Assembly: GCA_900543485.1 (NCBI GenBank) | Contig: UQRM01000002.1 | Location: 85,540 to 149,539, forward strand | From: an uncultured Eubacterium sp. | GTDB lineage: Bacteria > Bacillota > Clostridia > Peptostreptococcales > Anaerovoracaceae | Length of the DNA stretch: 64,000 nucleotides | Reading direction: 5' to 3' | In this document: positions 52,323 to 61,830 of the stretch, in pieces | Layout of the letters: each line of letters begins with the position of its first letter | How positions within the stretch are numbered: position 1 is the first letter of the stretch | Notes under the pieces: model-generated | The model's input: the letters and a program-made list of their open reading frames with translations, nothing else | Told to the model about the DNA's origin: nothing | Database searches by the model: none | Position numbers and translations under genes: made by a program

Positions 52323-53045
52323 TCAGAGCTTCTCATTGGGATCCATCTCCTCATCGGTCATGGGCATCTTGATGAGAAGCTCGAATTTGCTTTTTTCAAA
52401 CTTCAACAATCCTTCATCACGCATCTTGCAGAGTTCTTTCGACATCGCGCTGCGATCCGCGAAGAGAAAATCCGCCAGTTCCTGTCTGTTTAACGGTATG
52501 GAAAAAGTGCGGCTCTTTTCCTCATGATACCGCGCGGACAGGTAATCCTGAAGTTTTTCACGCGTCGACCGTCTGACACTGTCCTCCAGCTTCACCGTCA
52601 GATCGTGTGCTTTCTGAGCCAATGCCACGGTAAGATTCCGAAGGAACCGGAGCTGCAAAGGCGTTATCGGCGAATCTCCCCTCAGGAGCGGATCTACATC
52701 GATCAGCAGCAGTTCCGTCTCCTCCAGCGCCATCGCTGATACGTGAAGCCTATATTTGCCTACGGCATTGAGCATCCCCACGGTATCTCCCGGTCCCGGC
52801 ACCTCCAGCAGATTGCTGTTCCCGTTGGGGTCTATATGGAAAAGATGTATTTTACCCGACAAGACGATCATCATGCTCCCGACAAGTTCACCATCCTGAA
52901 GGATCATATCTTTTTTCTGAAACCTTCTCACCCTCGGGTCCATCGCGTCGATGACATCTAATATCTCCTCTTTCGTCATAGTGCGGAACAGGACGCTTTC
53001 CTCCAGCGCCTTCATACCGGCAGTCTTTATCTCAAGACCCTTCAT
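52323..53045 (-). CDS. Crp/Fnr-family transcriptional regulator
   Basis: A 240-residue regulator: N-terminal cyclic-nucleotide-binding-type beta domain (about 15-135, ILQDGELVGSMMIVLSGKIH, VPGPGDTVGML) and C-terminal winged HTH (NRQELADFLFADRSAMSKEL). No Fnr-type cysteine cluster is seen, so it is unlikely to sense oxygen by Fe-S; the ligand is unknown. It overlaps a 68-residue gene upstream by 4 nt (ATGA). Targets cannot be read from the sequence. Confidence 0.9.
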   Translation of the reverse strand: MKGLEIKTAGMKALEESVLFRTMTKEEILDVIDAMDPRVRRFQKKDMILQDGELVGSMMIVLSGKIHLFHIDPNGNSNLLEVPGPGDTVGMLNAVGKYRLHVSAMALEETELLLIDVDPLLRGDSPITPLQLRFLRNLTVALAQKAHDLTVKLEDSVRRSTREKLQDYLSARYHEEKSRTFSIPLNRQELADFLFADRSAMSKELCKMRDEGLLKFEKSKFELLIKMPMTDEEMDPNEKL

Positions 53046-53248
53046 GATACGAGCCTCTCCACCTTTGCCAGCGTCTCGTCTTCAGGCAGATCCATATCGA
53101 GGATATCAGTGATGGCGTCGACCTTTTCCGGATGCTCCAGCGCTACTCGCCATATCTTGTCGCCGCCCTCCTGGGAAACAGCGCCCGAACGGATCTTATA
53201 TGCCAGGAATTCGGCTATCTGACTTATTATTTCACGTTTTTCTTTCAT
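53042..53248 (-). CDS. Small hypothetical protein coupled to the Crp/Fnr regulator
   Basis: A 68-residue protein (MKEKREIISQIAEFLAYKIR, later EDETLAKVERLVS) with no membrane segment. AAGGAG lies well placed before the ATG, and the stop overlaps the Crp/Fnr start (ATGA), so they are translationally coupled. Not recognised. Confidence 0.7.
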   Translation of the reverse strand: MKEKREIISQIAEFLAYKIRSGAVSQEGGDKIWRVALEHPEKVDAITDILDMDLPEDETLAKVERLVS

Positions 53249-53283
53249 GATGTCTCTCCTTTTTCTGATTGTCTCATACTCAC

Positions 53284-56200
53284 TTATCTTCTGAAACTTA
53301 TGTCTGGTAACAACACCGCGGTTTCTTCTTCATCAGTTTTACCTTTCCATGCTACTATAAACCTGACTTTTGAGGAAACCAGATGATATCCCTTATTATA
53401 CAACTTTTCCAGCCTCTCACGGAAACCTTTTGAAAATTTCACCACTTTGATTCGTCTCCCGTCAATATCAGCATAAATATGATCACCTGATACGAACAAC
53501 TCATTTCCACTGCGCATCCTGAAAATGTCCCGTTTCCTCCCTTTGAAAAAATCAAGGACTACATCCCTGTAACCCAGCTGGATCGTGACCTCTCCGCTTT
53601 CCGTATACATTTCACGATCTACAGTATATTCTATCCCATCCGGGATCATGTCTTTGAACATCCCCGTATCACAATGGATATACAACTCATCCTTCGCTCT
53701 CGTCATCCCAACATATATTTTCCGCTTTTCTTCATCTGTGATGGCTAATATCCCCTTGAGCATCATATATACTATATCGAATTCTCTTCCCTTAGACTTA
53801 TGGATCGTCGAAACATAGACCGCCTCTCTTTTGTCATCATAAAAATCCTCATACCTGGACTGTCTTATGAATTCTTCAAGATCATTACGATATTTCATCG
53901 GATATACCATCTCGAAATCCCGGATCATATTTTTACAATTCTCAAGACATTCGCTTTCTGAATACACTCTCATCAAGCTCATTTTTGCTTCTTCCCATAC
54001 TGCGTCCGGTATAGCCGGTGTCTGCAAATTCCTGTCTATCACTTTCAGGAAATATCTTACCTCTACCAGATTATACAGAGAAACGCTGTCATCCAGGGAT
54101 TGGATCAATTTTGTCCTTACACCTTGTCGCTTTAGAAGCCCCATGATCCGCAGCGCTTCGTCATTGGTATTAGTTAGAACACAGACCCTTCCGCTGCTGT
54201 GTCTGTCGACGATATCATGGACCAATGGTTCCTCCATAAAGCTGCAACAGTGCTGGACGATCACAACGTTGCCGCGCTCCTGCCGAACCGCTCTGACTGC
54301 TGACTCTTTCATCCTATGGCTGATCAAACCGGCGAAAGCGTTACTCAACTTCACTATATCTGCCTTACTGCGATGATTTTCCGTCATTTCATATTTAACA
54401 GCTCCATGTTCATCTATTAAAGAACGCAGATATTTCGAATCAGAGCCACGGAACTGATAGATGTTCTGGTCATCGTCACCGACAGCAATAACTCTCATAT
54501 CATCGTTTTTACGCATCAGCGCTTCCAGCAATCGAAACTCGTTCTCATCCATATCCTGTGCTTCATCGATGACGAGTACATTCTTTGTGATCTTACCCTG
54601 CTCTACTTCTCCACGCTCGATCATTACCGCCGCGTTTTTCACGACATCTTTGATGTCCTCAAGATTCCCCGTCTTGCCAATCAAATCGAAGCAATACGAA
54701 TGAAAAGTCTTGATTTCCACAAAGTAAGCCGCGCGTCCGATCAATGAAATAAGCCGTTTCTTGAATTCCACCGCTGCCGCGCGGGAAAACGTCAACATCA
54801 GGAGCTGTTCATTCTTTACATCCTCCAACATCAGCAGAGAAGCCAATTTATGTACCAATACACGGGTTTTCCCGCTTCCCGGTCCCGCGGCAACTACGAT
54901 ATACTTTGATTCGGCATCATTGATGATATTCAACTGCGTATCAGACAGCTCTCCAAATATCCTGTTATACTTTTTTAACGTGATATTCCTATTGATCTCA
55001 TTAACGCGCTCACCTTTAAAGTATTTCGCGATAAATTTCCTAAAATCCATCTGAAAATAGTCATGCACAAATTGTAATGCGGCATTATAATCCCTTACCA
55101 TCATATTCGCATATTCACCTACAATGTGGATCTGCTGGATCTTATGCTTGTAAAAATCATCTAGGAACCTGTAATCGTCTACTTTGTACTTTATTCTATT
55201 ATCTACGACGAGTCGTTTTATCTCCATCCTGTTGTAGAGAACGAGAAAACCACCTTCCAGTCTCAATGCGCCGATCTTAGATAAATAAAGAAGCGCGTCT
55301 TCAACATCTTTCAACGCGATCTTTTCCTTATATGTATCTATGCGTGGAATATCGTTATACTCCTTGTAAAGCTCTACGATGGAAAACAGGACTTTCTTCC
55401 CGTCTCTTCCATAACCAATGATCTCGTCGCCTGTCTTTTTATACAAAAAATCGATAATGAACCTGCATATATCTATTCTCCGGCTATACCTTTCCAGCAG
55501 CTGCGCCGTCGGCATCGTCGCCGAAAACTCCGTGATTCCCGTATCCTGGTCCATCCTTTTCTGTACGTAATTATTAATGATGTGATAGTACAAAATAGTA
55601 CGTATATTTTTAACACTTGACGTCTTTAACCCATCTGCCTGCGCGTCCTCGTTCAGCTCCTTGAAATTGAGCGTATGCCACTCCTCCGCCGACTGAGAGA
55701 GCATAAATTTCTCCAGTTTCGAGAAACGGTCAAGGATCATCTTGGATCTCTTTTCTGTATCTGTATCGAAAATATACGCAGACATATCCCTCTCATCGTT
55801 TAGCAAACCTTCCTGACGCATGAGATTGATCGCATTGATCACATCTTTTCTTTCTATCCCCAGCATATCCGCCATATAGTCTACTCTCGATTCTCCCTCG
55901 TCTCCCGACGCCTTGCTTATGTACTTGCTGGAAATCAGAGAACTGATGATGCGTTTCGCGTCTACTCTCTGGCGTTCTGAAAACAGCGGAGACGTATTTA
56001 TCCTGTTTACCGCTTCCGCCATATTGTTTACAGAGATGCTCGTCGCGTACACCTGAGGCATGTTTCTCTCACGCTTAACATAACCGGCATTCTCAAGGGC
56101 CGATATCGCTGTCTTCACTCTCGTTTCGATTTCTCTGACAGAATCGTCCCATCCTGCCTGCCTCGCTATTTCGAGAGGTGAACAGCATACACGTTTTCGC

Positions 56201-58140
56201 ACCCCGGTCATATCTTTGATCGCTTTCCACACCTGCTGTATCTCATTGATGCTGAGCTTCGATCGATTGAGCATAGAGAAATGATTATCCAGATCATTAT
56301 CATTATACAGAACAAAACAATCCGCTTCCATGGAAGGGTCCCGTCCCGCACGTCCGGCTTCCTGAATATAATCCTCCAGTGAGCCTGAGATATCATAATG
56401 GATCACCAGCCCCACATCCTTTTTATCGACGCCCATTCCAAATGCTGACGTCGCAACGATGATATTTATCTCATTTCTGATAAAAGAGTCCTGATTCTTT
56501 ACTTTTTCCTCCGGATCCATCTGCCCATTAAAAGGGCAGGCAGGAAATCCGTCAGCCGTCAGCTTCTGAGCGATTTCACGAGTCTGCCTGGTTCTCGATA
56601 CATAAACGATCGTCGGACAATCTTTCGCGGAAATCAGGTTCCTGAGTGTATTATATTTTTCCGCGTCTGTTTCTTCATGAATAACTTTATAACGCAGGTT
56701 TTCACGGGTAGCTTCAGCAGCGAATACTTTGATATCCAAGTTTAACTTTTTCCTGAAGTAATCGCAAATATCACTGATGACCTTCTGCTTGGCTGTAGCG
56801 GTAAAACAGGATACAGGAATAACGCTCTTCGAACCTTTCTCTTTCATCAGACGTTTTATAAAATCCCCTATATACAGATAATCCACGCGAAAATCCTGTC
56901 CCCATGCGGAAAAGCAGTGGGCTTCATCGATTACGAACCGGACAACATTTCTGGAAATCAGAAGCCGTTCTATCGTCCTGGACCTAAGCTGCTCCGGCGA
57001 AATATATAAAAGGACAGCCGATCCGTCACCTATACGCCTGAAAGCGTCAGCGCGTTCTATCTCATTCAGCAACCCATTGATCGTCACAGCTTCCACGATC
57101 CCCTGTGCATTGAGATTATCCACCTGGTCTTTCATCAATGACTGTAGAGGAGAAATGACGACAGTAAGGCCATGTACCGTATTTCCTGCCATAAGAGCAG
57201 GGAGCTGAAATGTAAGCGACTTTCCCCCTCCCGTAGGGAATACCGCTAACAGCGATTTTCCATCCACTGCCGCCCGAACTGCCTCCTCCTGCAGAGCTTT
57301 ACCCCCATATGTCCTGAAACCATCGTAACCGAAGATTTTTTTCAATTCTTTCCGGACATTGAAATGCTGTCTGCAATAATCACATCCAGCCTCACAAGGC
57401 ATATTGCACAACATCTCCATCATGTGTCCAGTTTCGGGATAAGTGTTAACGACCCACGAGGGAATAGCAATACGATCACCGCAATTGATCAACGCCAGCG
57501 CATAGGCCAGCTCGACAGGATATTCCAAGATGAGCCGCTGTAGATCCGAATTCTCGCAGATCTTACCTGAAAAAACTGATTTGATCAAGGTTTCCGTATC
57601 CTGATCCGACGGTATGAAATCAATATACTGAAAAAAGCCTTTGAATTCTTCGTGGTCATAGAGCAACGCCGCAAAAATTCTCCTGATATCAGACGGCAAT
57701 AGAAAAAAAGCATTTATCTCATCTCTAAATAGTTTCTCCGCTTTCCTGCAATCATTTACAGGATTGTTCCATTCTCCATCCTGCAGCTTTTCGTCTTTGA
57801 ATAACGCATGTGATAATCTTTCCGGAAAAAGTAGAGGAGAGAGATATAAGGTATCGATCGCACGAAGATCCAGAGTTTTACTGAGAATGTTTTCCAAGTA
57901 TTTCAAATCATGATTTACGATGTTATGCCCGCAGATATATCCTGTCCCGGGCAAAAATCGTTGCAGATCTCTTTTAGAAGGAGAATGTAACTTCTCCCCA
58001 TCAGACCTGACCGCTCCTATATCCAGGATCTGCCCACTCTCAGCGCCTATTTCCAGGTCAAGAAACACGACTGGTTTATCCATCGCTAGCATTTTTCTTT
58101 TTCTAAATATGCCGTACTTATTCAACTTATTGCCACGCAT
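53284..58140 (-). CDS. Exonuclease-RecQ-UvrD fusion helicase (1618 residues)
   Basis: One chain with three enzyme modules. Residues about 22-140 resemble a DEDD exonuclease (VVFLDLEIG with Asp28 and Glu30; GHNIVNHDLKYL; NPVNDCRKAEKLF, where the usual His may be Asn). A Cys cluster (MPCEAGCDYC, 245-256) precedes a RecQ helicase: Walker A FPTGGGKS (301-308), Asp405-Glu-Ala-His408 (FVIDEAHCFSAWGQDFR), and the SF2 motif VI YIQEAGRAGRDP (591-602). Residues about 1070 to 1500 are a UvrD/PcrA-type SF1 helicase: Walker A AGPGSGKT (1085-1092), VIDEAQDMDENE, DDDQNIYQFRG, STIHKSKGREFD, YVGMTRAKDELYIH. It may process DNA ends or foreign DNA. Ribosome binding sites are weak at 58140 and at the alternatives 58092 and 58083. 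Flanking genes give no system. Confidence 0.9.
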   Translation of the reverse strand: MRGNKLNKYGIFRKRKMLAMDKPVVFLDLEIGAESGQILDIGAVRSDGEKLHSPSKRDLQRFLPGTGYICGHNIVNHDLKYLENILSKTLDLRAIDTLYLSPLLFPERLSHALFKDEKLQDGEWNNPVNDCRKAEKLFRDEINAFFLLPSDIRRIFAALLYDHEEFKGFFQYIDFIPSDQDTETLIKSVFSGKICENSDLQRLILEYPVELAYALALINCGDRIAIPSWVVNTYPETGHMMEMLCNMPCEAGCDYCRQHFNVRKELKKIFGYDGFRTYGGKALQEEAVRAAVDGKSLLAVFPTGGGKSLTFQLPALMAGNTVHGLTVVISPLQSLMKDQVDNLNAQGIVEAVTINGLLNEIERADAFRRIGDGSAVLLYISPEQLRSRTIERLLISRNVVRFVIDEAHCFSAWGQDFRVDYLYIGDFIKRLMKEKGSKSVIPVSCFTATAKQKVISDICDYFRKKLNLDIKVFAAEATRENLRYKVIHEETDAEKYNTLRNLISAKDCPTIVYVSRTRQTREIAQKLTADGFPACPFNGQMDPEEKVKNQDSFIRNEINIIVATSAFGMGVDKKDVGLVIHYDISGSLEDYIQEAGRAGRDPSMEADCFVLYNDNDLDNHFSMLNRSKLSINEIQQVWKAIKDMTGVRKRVCCSPLEIARQAGWDDSVREIETRVKTAISALENAGYVKRERNMPQVYATSISVNNMAEAVNRINTSPLFSERQRVDAKRIISSLISSKYISKASGDEGESRVDYMADMLGIERKDVINAINLMRQEGLLNDERDMSAYIFDTDTEKRSKMILDRFSKLEKFMLSQSAEEWHTLNFKELNEDAQADGLKTSSVKNIRTILYYHIINNYVQKRMDQDTGITEFSATMPTAQLLERYSRRIDICRFIIDFLYKKTGDEIIGYGRDGKKVLFSIVELYKEYNDIPRIDTYKEKIALKDVEDALLYLSKIGALRLEGGFLVLYNRMEIKRLVVDNRIKYKVDDYRFLDDFYKHKIQQIHIVGEYANMMVRDYNAALQFVHDYFQMDFRKFIAKYFKGERVNEINRNITLKKYNRIFGELSDTQLNIINDAESKYIVVAAGPGSGKTRVLVHKLASLLMLEDVKNEQLLMLTFSRAAAVEFKKRLISLIGRAAYFVEIKTFHSYCFDLIGKTGNLEDIKDVVKNAAVMIERGEVEQGKITKNVLVIDEAQDMDENEFRLLEALMRKNDDMRVIAVGDDDQNIYQFRGSDSKYLRSLIDEHGAVKYEMTENHRSKADIVKLSNAFAGLISHRMKESAVRAVRQERGNVVIVQHCCSFMEEPLVHDIVDRHSSGRVCVLTNTNDEALRIMGLLKRQGVRTKLIQSLDDSVSLYNLVEVRYFLKVIDRNLQTPAIPDAVWEEAKMSLMRVYSESECLENCKNMIRDFEMVYPMKYRNDLEEFIRQSRYEDFYDDKREAVYVSTIHKSKGREFDIVYMMLKGILAITDEEKRKIYVGMTRAKDELYIHCDTGMFKDMIPDGIEYTVDREMYTESGEVTIQLGYRDVVLDFFKGRKRDIFRMRSGNELFVSGDHIYADIDGRRIKVVKFSKGFRERLEKLYNKGYHLVSSKVRFIVAWKGKTDEEETAVLLPDISFRR

Positions 58141-58217
58141 TTTTTCACACTTTCTACTATCGTTCCCCGATATCGTCAGACAGCTCGTGGTGTCTCATAT
58201 CCCCTCCCCTTTTTTTC

Positions 58218-59609
58218 TCATCTATCGCCCAGCTTACTGTGTTTCCTGCCGTAGAGGAAATAGACTATCATTCCGCAGCAAGACCATATGACGAAGACCA
58301 CCCATGTCACTGGATTCAGCTGGGACGCCAGGAAAGCGCACAACGCCATGGACATCACCGGTACGAAAGGTACCAATGGCGTCCTGAAGTCCCTTCTCAG
58401 TCCCGGTTGACTTTTTCTCAGTACTATAACCGTAAGTGAAACCATGAAAAAGGCCCACAATGTACCTATGTTGCACAGCTCCGCTATCCTGTCTATGGGA
58501 ACGAATCCGGCGATCAGTCCACCTACGATCCACACGCAGACCACAGCTCTCCTTGGAACGCCACTGTCGCTGACTTTTGAAAATGAAGATGGCATCAGTC
58601 CATCCCTGGCCATGGAATAGACCAATCTCGATTCGCTTCCCAAAAGCACCAGCACACCTGTAGTCAAGCCCGCTATAGCTCCCACAGAAACAAGGGCCGA
58701 CCCCCATCGTATCCCCGCTTCATTTAAAGCGTACGCCACGGGAGCGGCAACTCCCGCGTATTCTGTATATTTGATGGCGCCTGTCAGCATCAATGTAACT
58801 ATTATATACAGAGTCGTTGCTATCACCAGGGATCCTATTATCCCACGAGGCATATCCTTCTGGGGATTTTTCACTTCCTCCGCCGAATTGGCTATGGCGT
58901 CGAATCCGAGAAATGCAAAGAATACCACCGCCGCTCCGGAAAATACGCCGCTCCAGCCAAAAGGCATAAATGGTTCATAGTTATCCAGGTCTATGCTGCG
59001 CGCTATGAGGATCACAAATATCAGTATCACCGCCAGCTTGACAAACACCAGTATATTGTTGAGACGCGCGCTGGCCTTCGTTCCCTTCAGCTGTAGTACG
59101 GCCATCAGCGACACGATAAAAATCGCCGGAATATTTGTCACTCCGCCGCTGAAAGGATCTGCCAGCAGCGTTTTCGGAAGGCCGACGCCGAGCAGCTCTA
59201 ATATGTTTGCCCCGTAGGCCGACCACCCTACAGCAATAGCGGACATGGCAACCACGTATTCCAGCGTTATACACCAGCCGATGAACCAGCCAAAGACCTC
59301 TCCCAACCCTACGTAAACAAAAGTATACGAGCTTCCTGACGCCGGGATAGACGACGCCAATTCTCCATAACAAAGAGCCGCGCAGGCGCAGGCAAGTCCC
59401 GCCAATACAAATGATAATATCAATGCCGGCCCGGCGTGTTCAGCCGCCGCCACTCCCGTTATCACAAAAAGCCCCGAGCCTATTATCACTCCGACGCCCA
59501 GCATCATCAGTTCAAAAGCTCCGAGGCTTCTCTTCAATCCATGTTTTCTCTCATTTCCTGCGATCATACTGTCCACAGACAGTTTCCTGAACAGCTCCGC
59601 TCTATTCAT
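58218..59609 (-). CDS. APC-superfamily amino acid permease (CAT-like)
   Basis: A 463-residue transporter with about twelve membrane segments and the family start (GLKRSLGAFELMMLGVGVII, GSGLFVITG). The pattern (AYVGLGE-type region at FVYVGLGEVFGWFIGWCITLEY, here FVYVGLGEVFGWFIGW) and FLGFDAIANSAEEVKNPQ place it with cationic amino acid transporters (YfnA/CAT). Substrate not determined. It lies 77 nt upstream of the fusion helicase on the same strand, without a clear terminator. Confidence 0.9.
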   Translation of the reverse strand: MNRAELFRKLSVDSMIAGNERKHGLKRSLGAFELMMLGVGVIIGSGLFVITGVAAAEHAGPALILSFVLAGLACACAALCYGELASSIPASGSSYTFVYVGLGEVFGWFIGWCITLEYVVAMSAIAVGWSAYGANILELLGVGLPKTLLADPFSGGVTNIPAIFIVSLMAVLQLKGTKASARLNNILVFVKLAVILIFVILIARSIDLDNYEPFMPFGWSGVFSGAAVVFFAFLGFDAIANSAEEVKNPQKDMPRGIIGSLVIATTLYIIVTLMLTGAIKYTEYAGVAAPVAYALNEAGIRWGSALVSVGAIAGLTTGVLVLLGSESRLVYSMARDGLMPSSFSKVSDSGVPRRAVVCVWIVGGLIAGFVPIDRIAELCNIGTLWAFFMVSLTVIVLRKSQPGLRRDFRTPLVPFVPVMSMALCAFLASQLNPVTWVVFVIWSCCGMIVYFLYGRKHSKLGDR

Positions 59610-59716
59610 TTCCCGTTCCTGTTATCCTTTCACATGTCTTCTGTAGTCCGGACTTTATCATACTACATAAATCCTTTTATTGCAATTCCTCCAGGAAAAT
59701 GAACGGAAGCGTTCTC

Positions 59717-61000
59717 TCATATATCCTTTTTCTTTCTCGATCCTATCAATACTGTCACCGCGCCGCCCAATACGATGCAGGCTACTATCGCCGCGGCGTA
59801 TGTCACTGTATTGTCGCCTGTCTCCGGCACCTTCTCGATACTCACGATACTGTCAGGCAGCTCCATATTTTCTGTTCCGGAGTCCTGTCCTGTTATCACG
59901 CTACCGCTGCCTGTCCCTGTCCCATCACCGCCTGTCTCATCGGAAGGCTCCGCAGGGCAATCATTTTCAACATGAAACACTATGCCGGCCGCAAGGGTGA
60001 CACCGTTTTCAGTATAAGTATAGGTGAGCTCCATACCATCGTAGATGCCGCTGACTGTCGCGTCCTCCACGCTTCCGCCCGACACGCCGGTTATATACTG
60101 CGGCATGATCTCAGGGTCGATCTTTCTCAGGTCGTATGACGTCTCCCCGCAGGGGAGGTCCACGTTGATCGCCCGTTCGGAATAAGCTGATACCTCACTG
60201 CCATGCGGGATATCGCTGTGCAGCGATATCATCTCATTGTACGACACATTGACATTTTCACCCTGAAGATACGGCTTGTCTCTCAGATCGAGAGTCCTTA
60301 TCTCCGTCCAGGTACACACGATCGCCTCCAGCTTACCGTTGTTACTGAGATCCAGCGATTTAAGCGGCGCCGCGGTTATCCACAGCGATCTCAGCTCCGT
60401 ATTATGAGACAGATCTATCTGCTCCAGACTCCCTCCGATATATGCGAAGCTCTCAAGAGCAGTGTTTCGAGAGAGATCTATCGTCGAAAAGCTGTTGTCT
60501 CCGCACTGGAGATTCTTCAGTTTCGTATTCCCTCTGACATCGAGAGCGCTCAGCTCGTTCCCATAACAGTTGAGATCCGTCAGCTCAGGATTTCCCGACA
60601 AGTCGAGAAGTGTGATATCATTTGATTCGCAATTGAGTTTCTCCAGCTTCGTGTTTCCCTTCAGATCCAACTCCGTCAAATGATTGCCGCGGCATGACAG
60701 CTCTTTGAGATTGGCGAATATCTCTATACCCTCGAGGCTTTCTATATCCGCATTGTCCACGTCCATCACCGTCACCCTGTCCACATCCTGCTGTGTTATC
60801 TGTCCGTCATGATCGAAATCAAAGCTTCGTTCTATATAATTCCTGAAATTCCCATCTTTAATGCTTCCGAGTATATCGGCCCCGTAAGACTTGTCCGCCG
60901 TATATACCATGAATATGGCTATCGCCATCAACCACGCGCATATCACCGCTATAACTTTTCTGTTCTTTTTTATTACTGTCATATTCTCTCTCGCTTTCAT
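59717..61000 (-). CDS. Leucine-rich-repeat surface protein with LPXTG-like anchor
   Basis: A 427-residue protein. The signal peptide (about 10-40) ends near YTADKSYGA. A dockerin/EF-hand-like loop follows (DFDHDGQITQQDV). Then come about eight LRRs of the 21-residue type (LKELSCRGNHLTELDLKGN and variants), then a beta domain (YTENGVTLAAGIVFHVEND). A Gly/Thr-rich linker leads to VPETGDN, a hydrophobic stretch and SRKKKDI, i.e. a sortase-type cell wall anchor (VPETG). AAGGA lies 7 nt before ATG 61000. Ligand unknown. Confidence 0.88.
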   Translation of the reverse strand: MKARENMTVIKKNRKVIAVICAWLMAIAIFMVYTADKSYGADILGSIKDGNFRNYIERSFDFDHDGQITQQDVDRVTVMDVDNADIESLEGIEIFANLKELSCRGNHLTELDLKGNTKLEKLNCESNDITLLDLSGNPELTDLNCYGNELSALDVRGNTKLKNLQCGDNSFSTIDLSRNTALESFAYIGGSLEQIDLSHNTELRSLWITAAPLKSLDLSNNGKLEAIVCTWTEIRTLDLRDKPYLQGENVNVSYNEMISLHSDIPHGSEVSAYSERAINVDLPCGETSYDLRKIDPEIMPQYITGVSGGSVEDATVSGIYDGMELTYTYTENGVTLAAGIVFHVENDCPAEPSDETGGDGTGTGSGSVITGQDSGTENMELPDSIVSIEKVPETGDNTVTYAAAIVACIVLGGAVTVLIGSRKKKDI

Positions 61001-61138
61001 CAGATGGTCCTTCTGCATATGTTTGTCTCAATTATACCTTAAGCCTCATCAAAAAACAGTTGTTTTTACCACAAAAACCAGGATAACTTTCAGCTCAAAA
61101 TTTCGTTCTGAGCTTTAAAGACAGAGATCCTTTTTTCA

Positions 61139-61642
61139 CTATGTGTTCAAAGAAAATGTGACGGTCACATCACCGCGACCCAAAGCCTCTTCCCAACCGG
61201 CGAGATCATCGATATGGCCCAACAGGGTATAGCTCCAGGAATTGGGGCCGTAGAACATAACGATCTGATCGTTCTGATACAGCACAATGTCTCCGGACTG
61301 TGTGGTGATTTGCTGGTTGCTGGCGGGAAAGCTCGTTCCCAGAGGCCCGACTTTTTCAAAACCGGAATAGTCGCTCATCTGAATGGTAACAGGGCCTTGT
61401 TCCATCATCTCCACCAGCGCGTCCGCTGCTGCATTTTCTTCCAAGGTGGCGGTAAATTCACTGCCGCCAACCTGAACATTCATCTGTGTTTCACTGTTTT
61501 CCGCTTCAGAAGAATTATCTTCCATACGGACAGCAGAACTGCTTTCCTGATCGCTCTCTTCCTGCTCACTGTTGCTACAGCCCGCAAGCAGCACCGCCAG
61601 AGACATAATAACAACAACGGTCAGATACATTGCTTTTTTCAT
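61139..61642 (-). CDS. Lipoprotein with cyclophilin-like fold domain
   Basis: A 167-residue protein with a lipoprotein signal ending in LLAGC (Cys21), a Ser/Glu-rich linker and a cyclophilin-like domain (FTATLEENAAADALVEMMEQ, YSGFEKVGPLG, DIVLYQNDQIVMFYGPNSWS). Proteins of this type are often found near LysR regulators and flavin enzymes. Start at 61642 with GTGGTGA before it; a GTG at 61675 would add 11 residues. It is divergent from a broken LysR gene. Confidence 0.85.
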   Translation of the reverse strand: MKKAMYLTVVVIMSLAVLLAGCSNSEQEESDQESSSAVRMEDNSSEAENSETQMNVQVGGSEFTATLEENAAADALVEMMEQGPVTIQMSDYSGFEKVGPLGTSFPASNQQITTQSGDIVLYQNDQIVMFYGPNSWSYTLLGHIDDLAGWEEALGRGDVTVTFSLNT

Positions 61643-61830
61643 TGTTCGATCACCACTTTCTTCATTGATTCCCACCTCGTAAAATGAAAAGCAGAGTATT
61701 ACGGGCTTTTCTCCTTACAATTTCAATATAATCACTCAAAGATACCATATCAAATACTTATTTATTATCATTTTTCATAATTGATTTTTATATGTTTTCC
61801 TCTTATACTGATGCTCAGGAGGTGAGCCTA

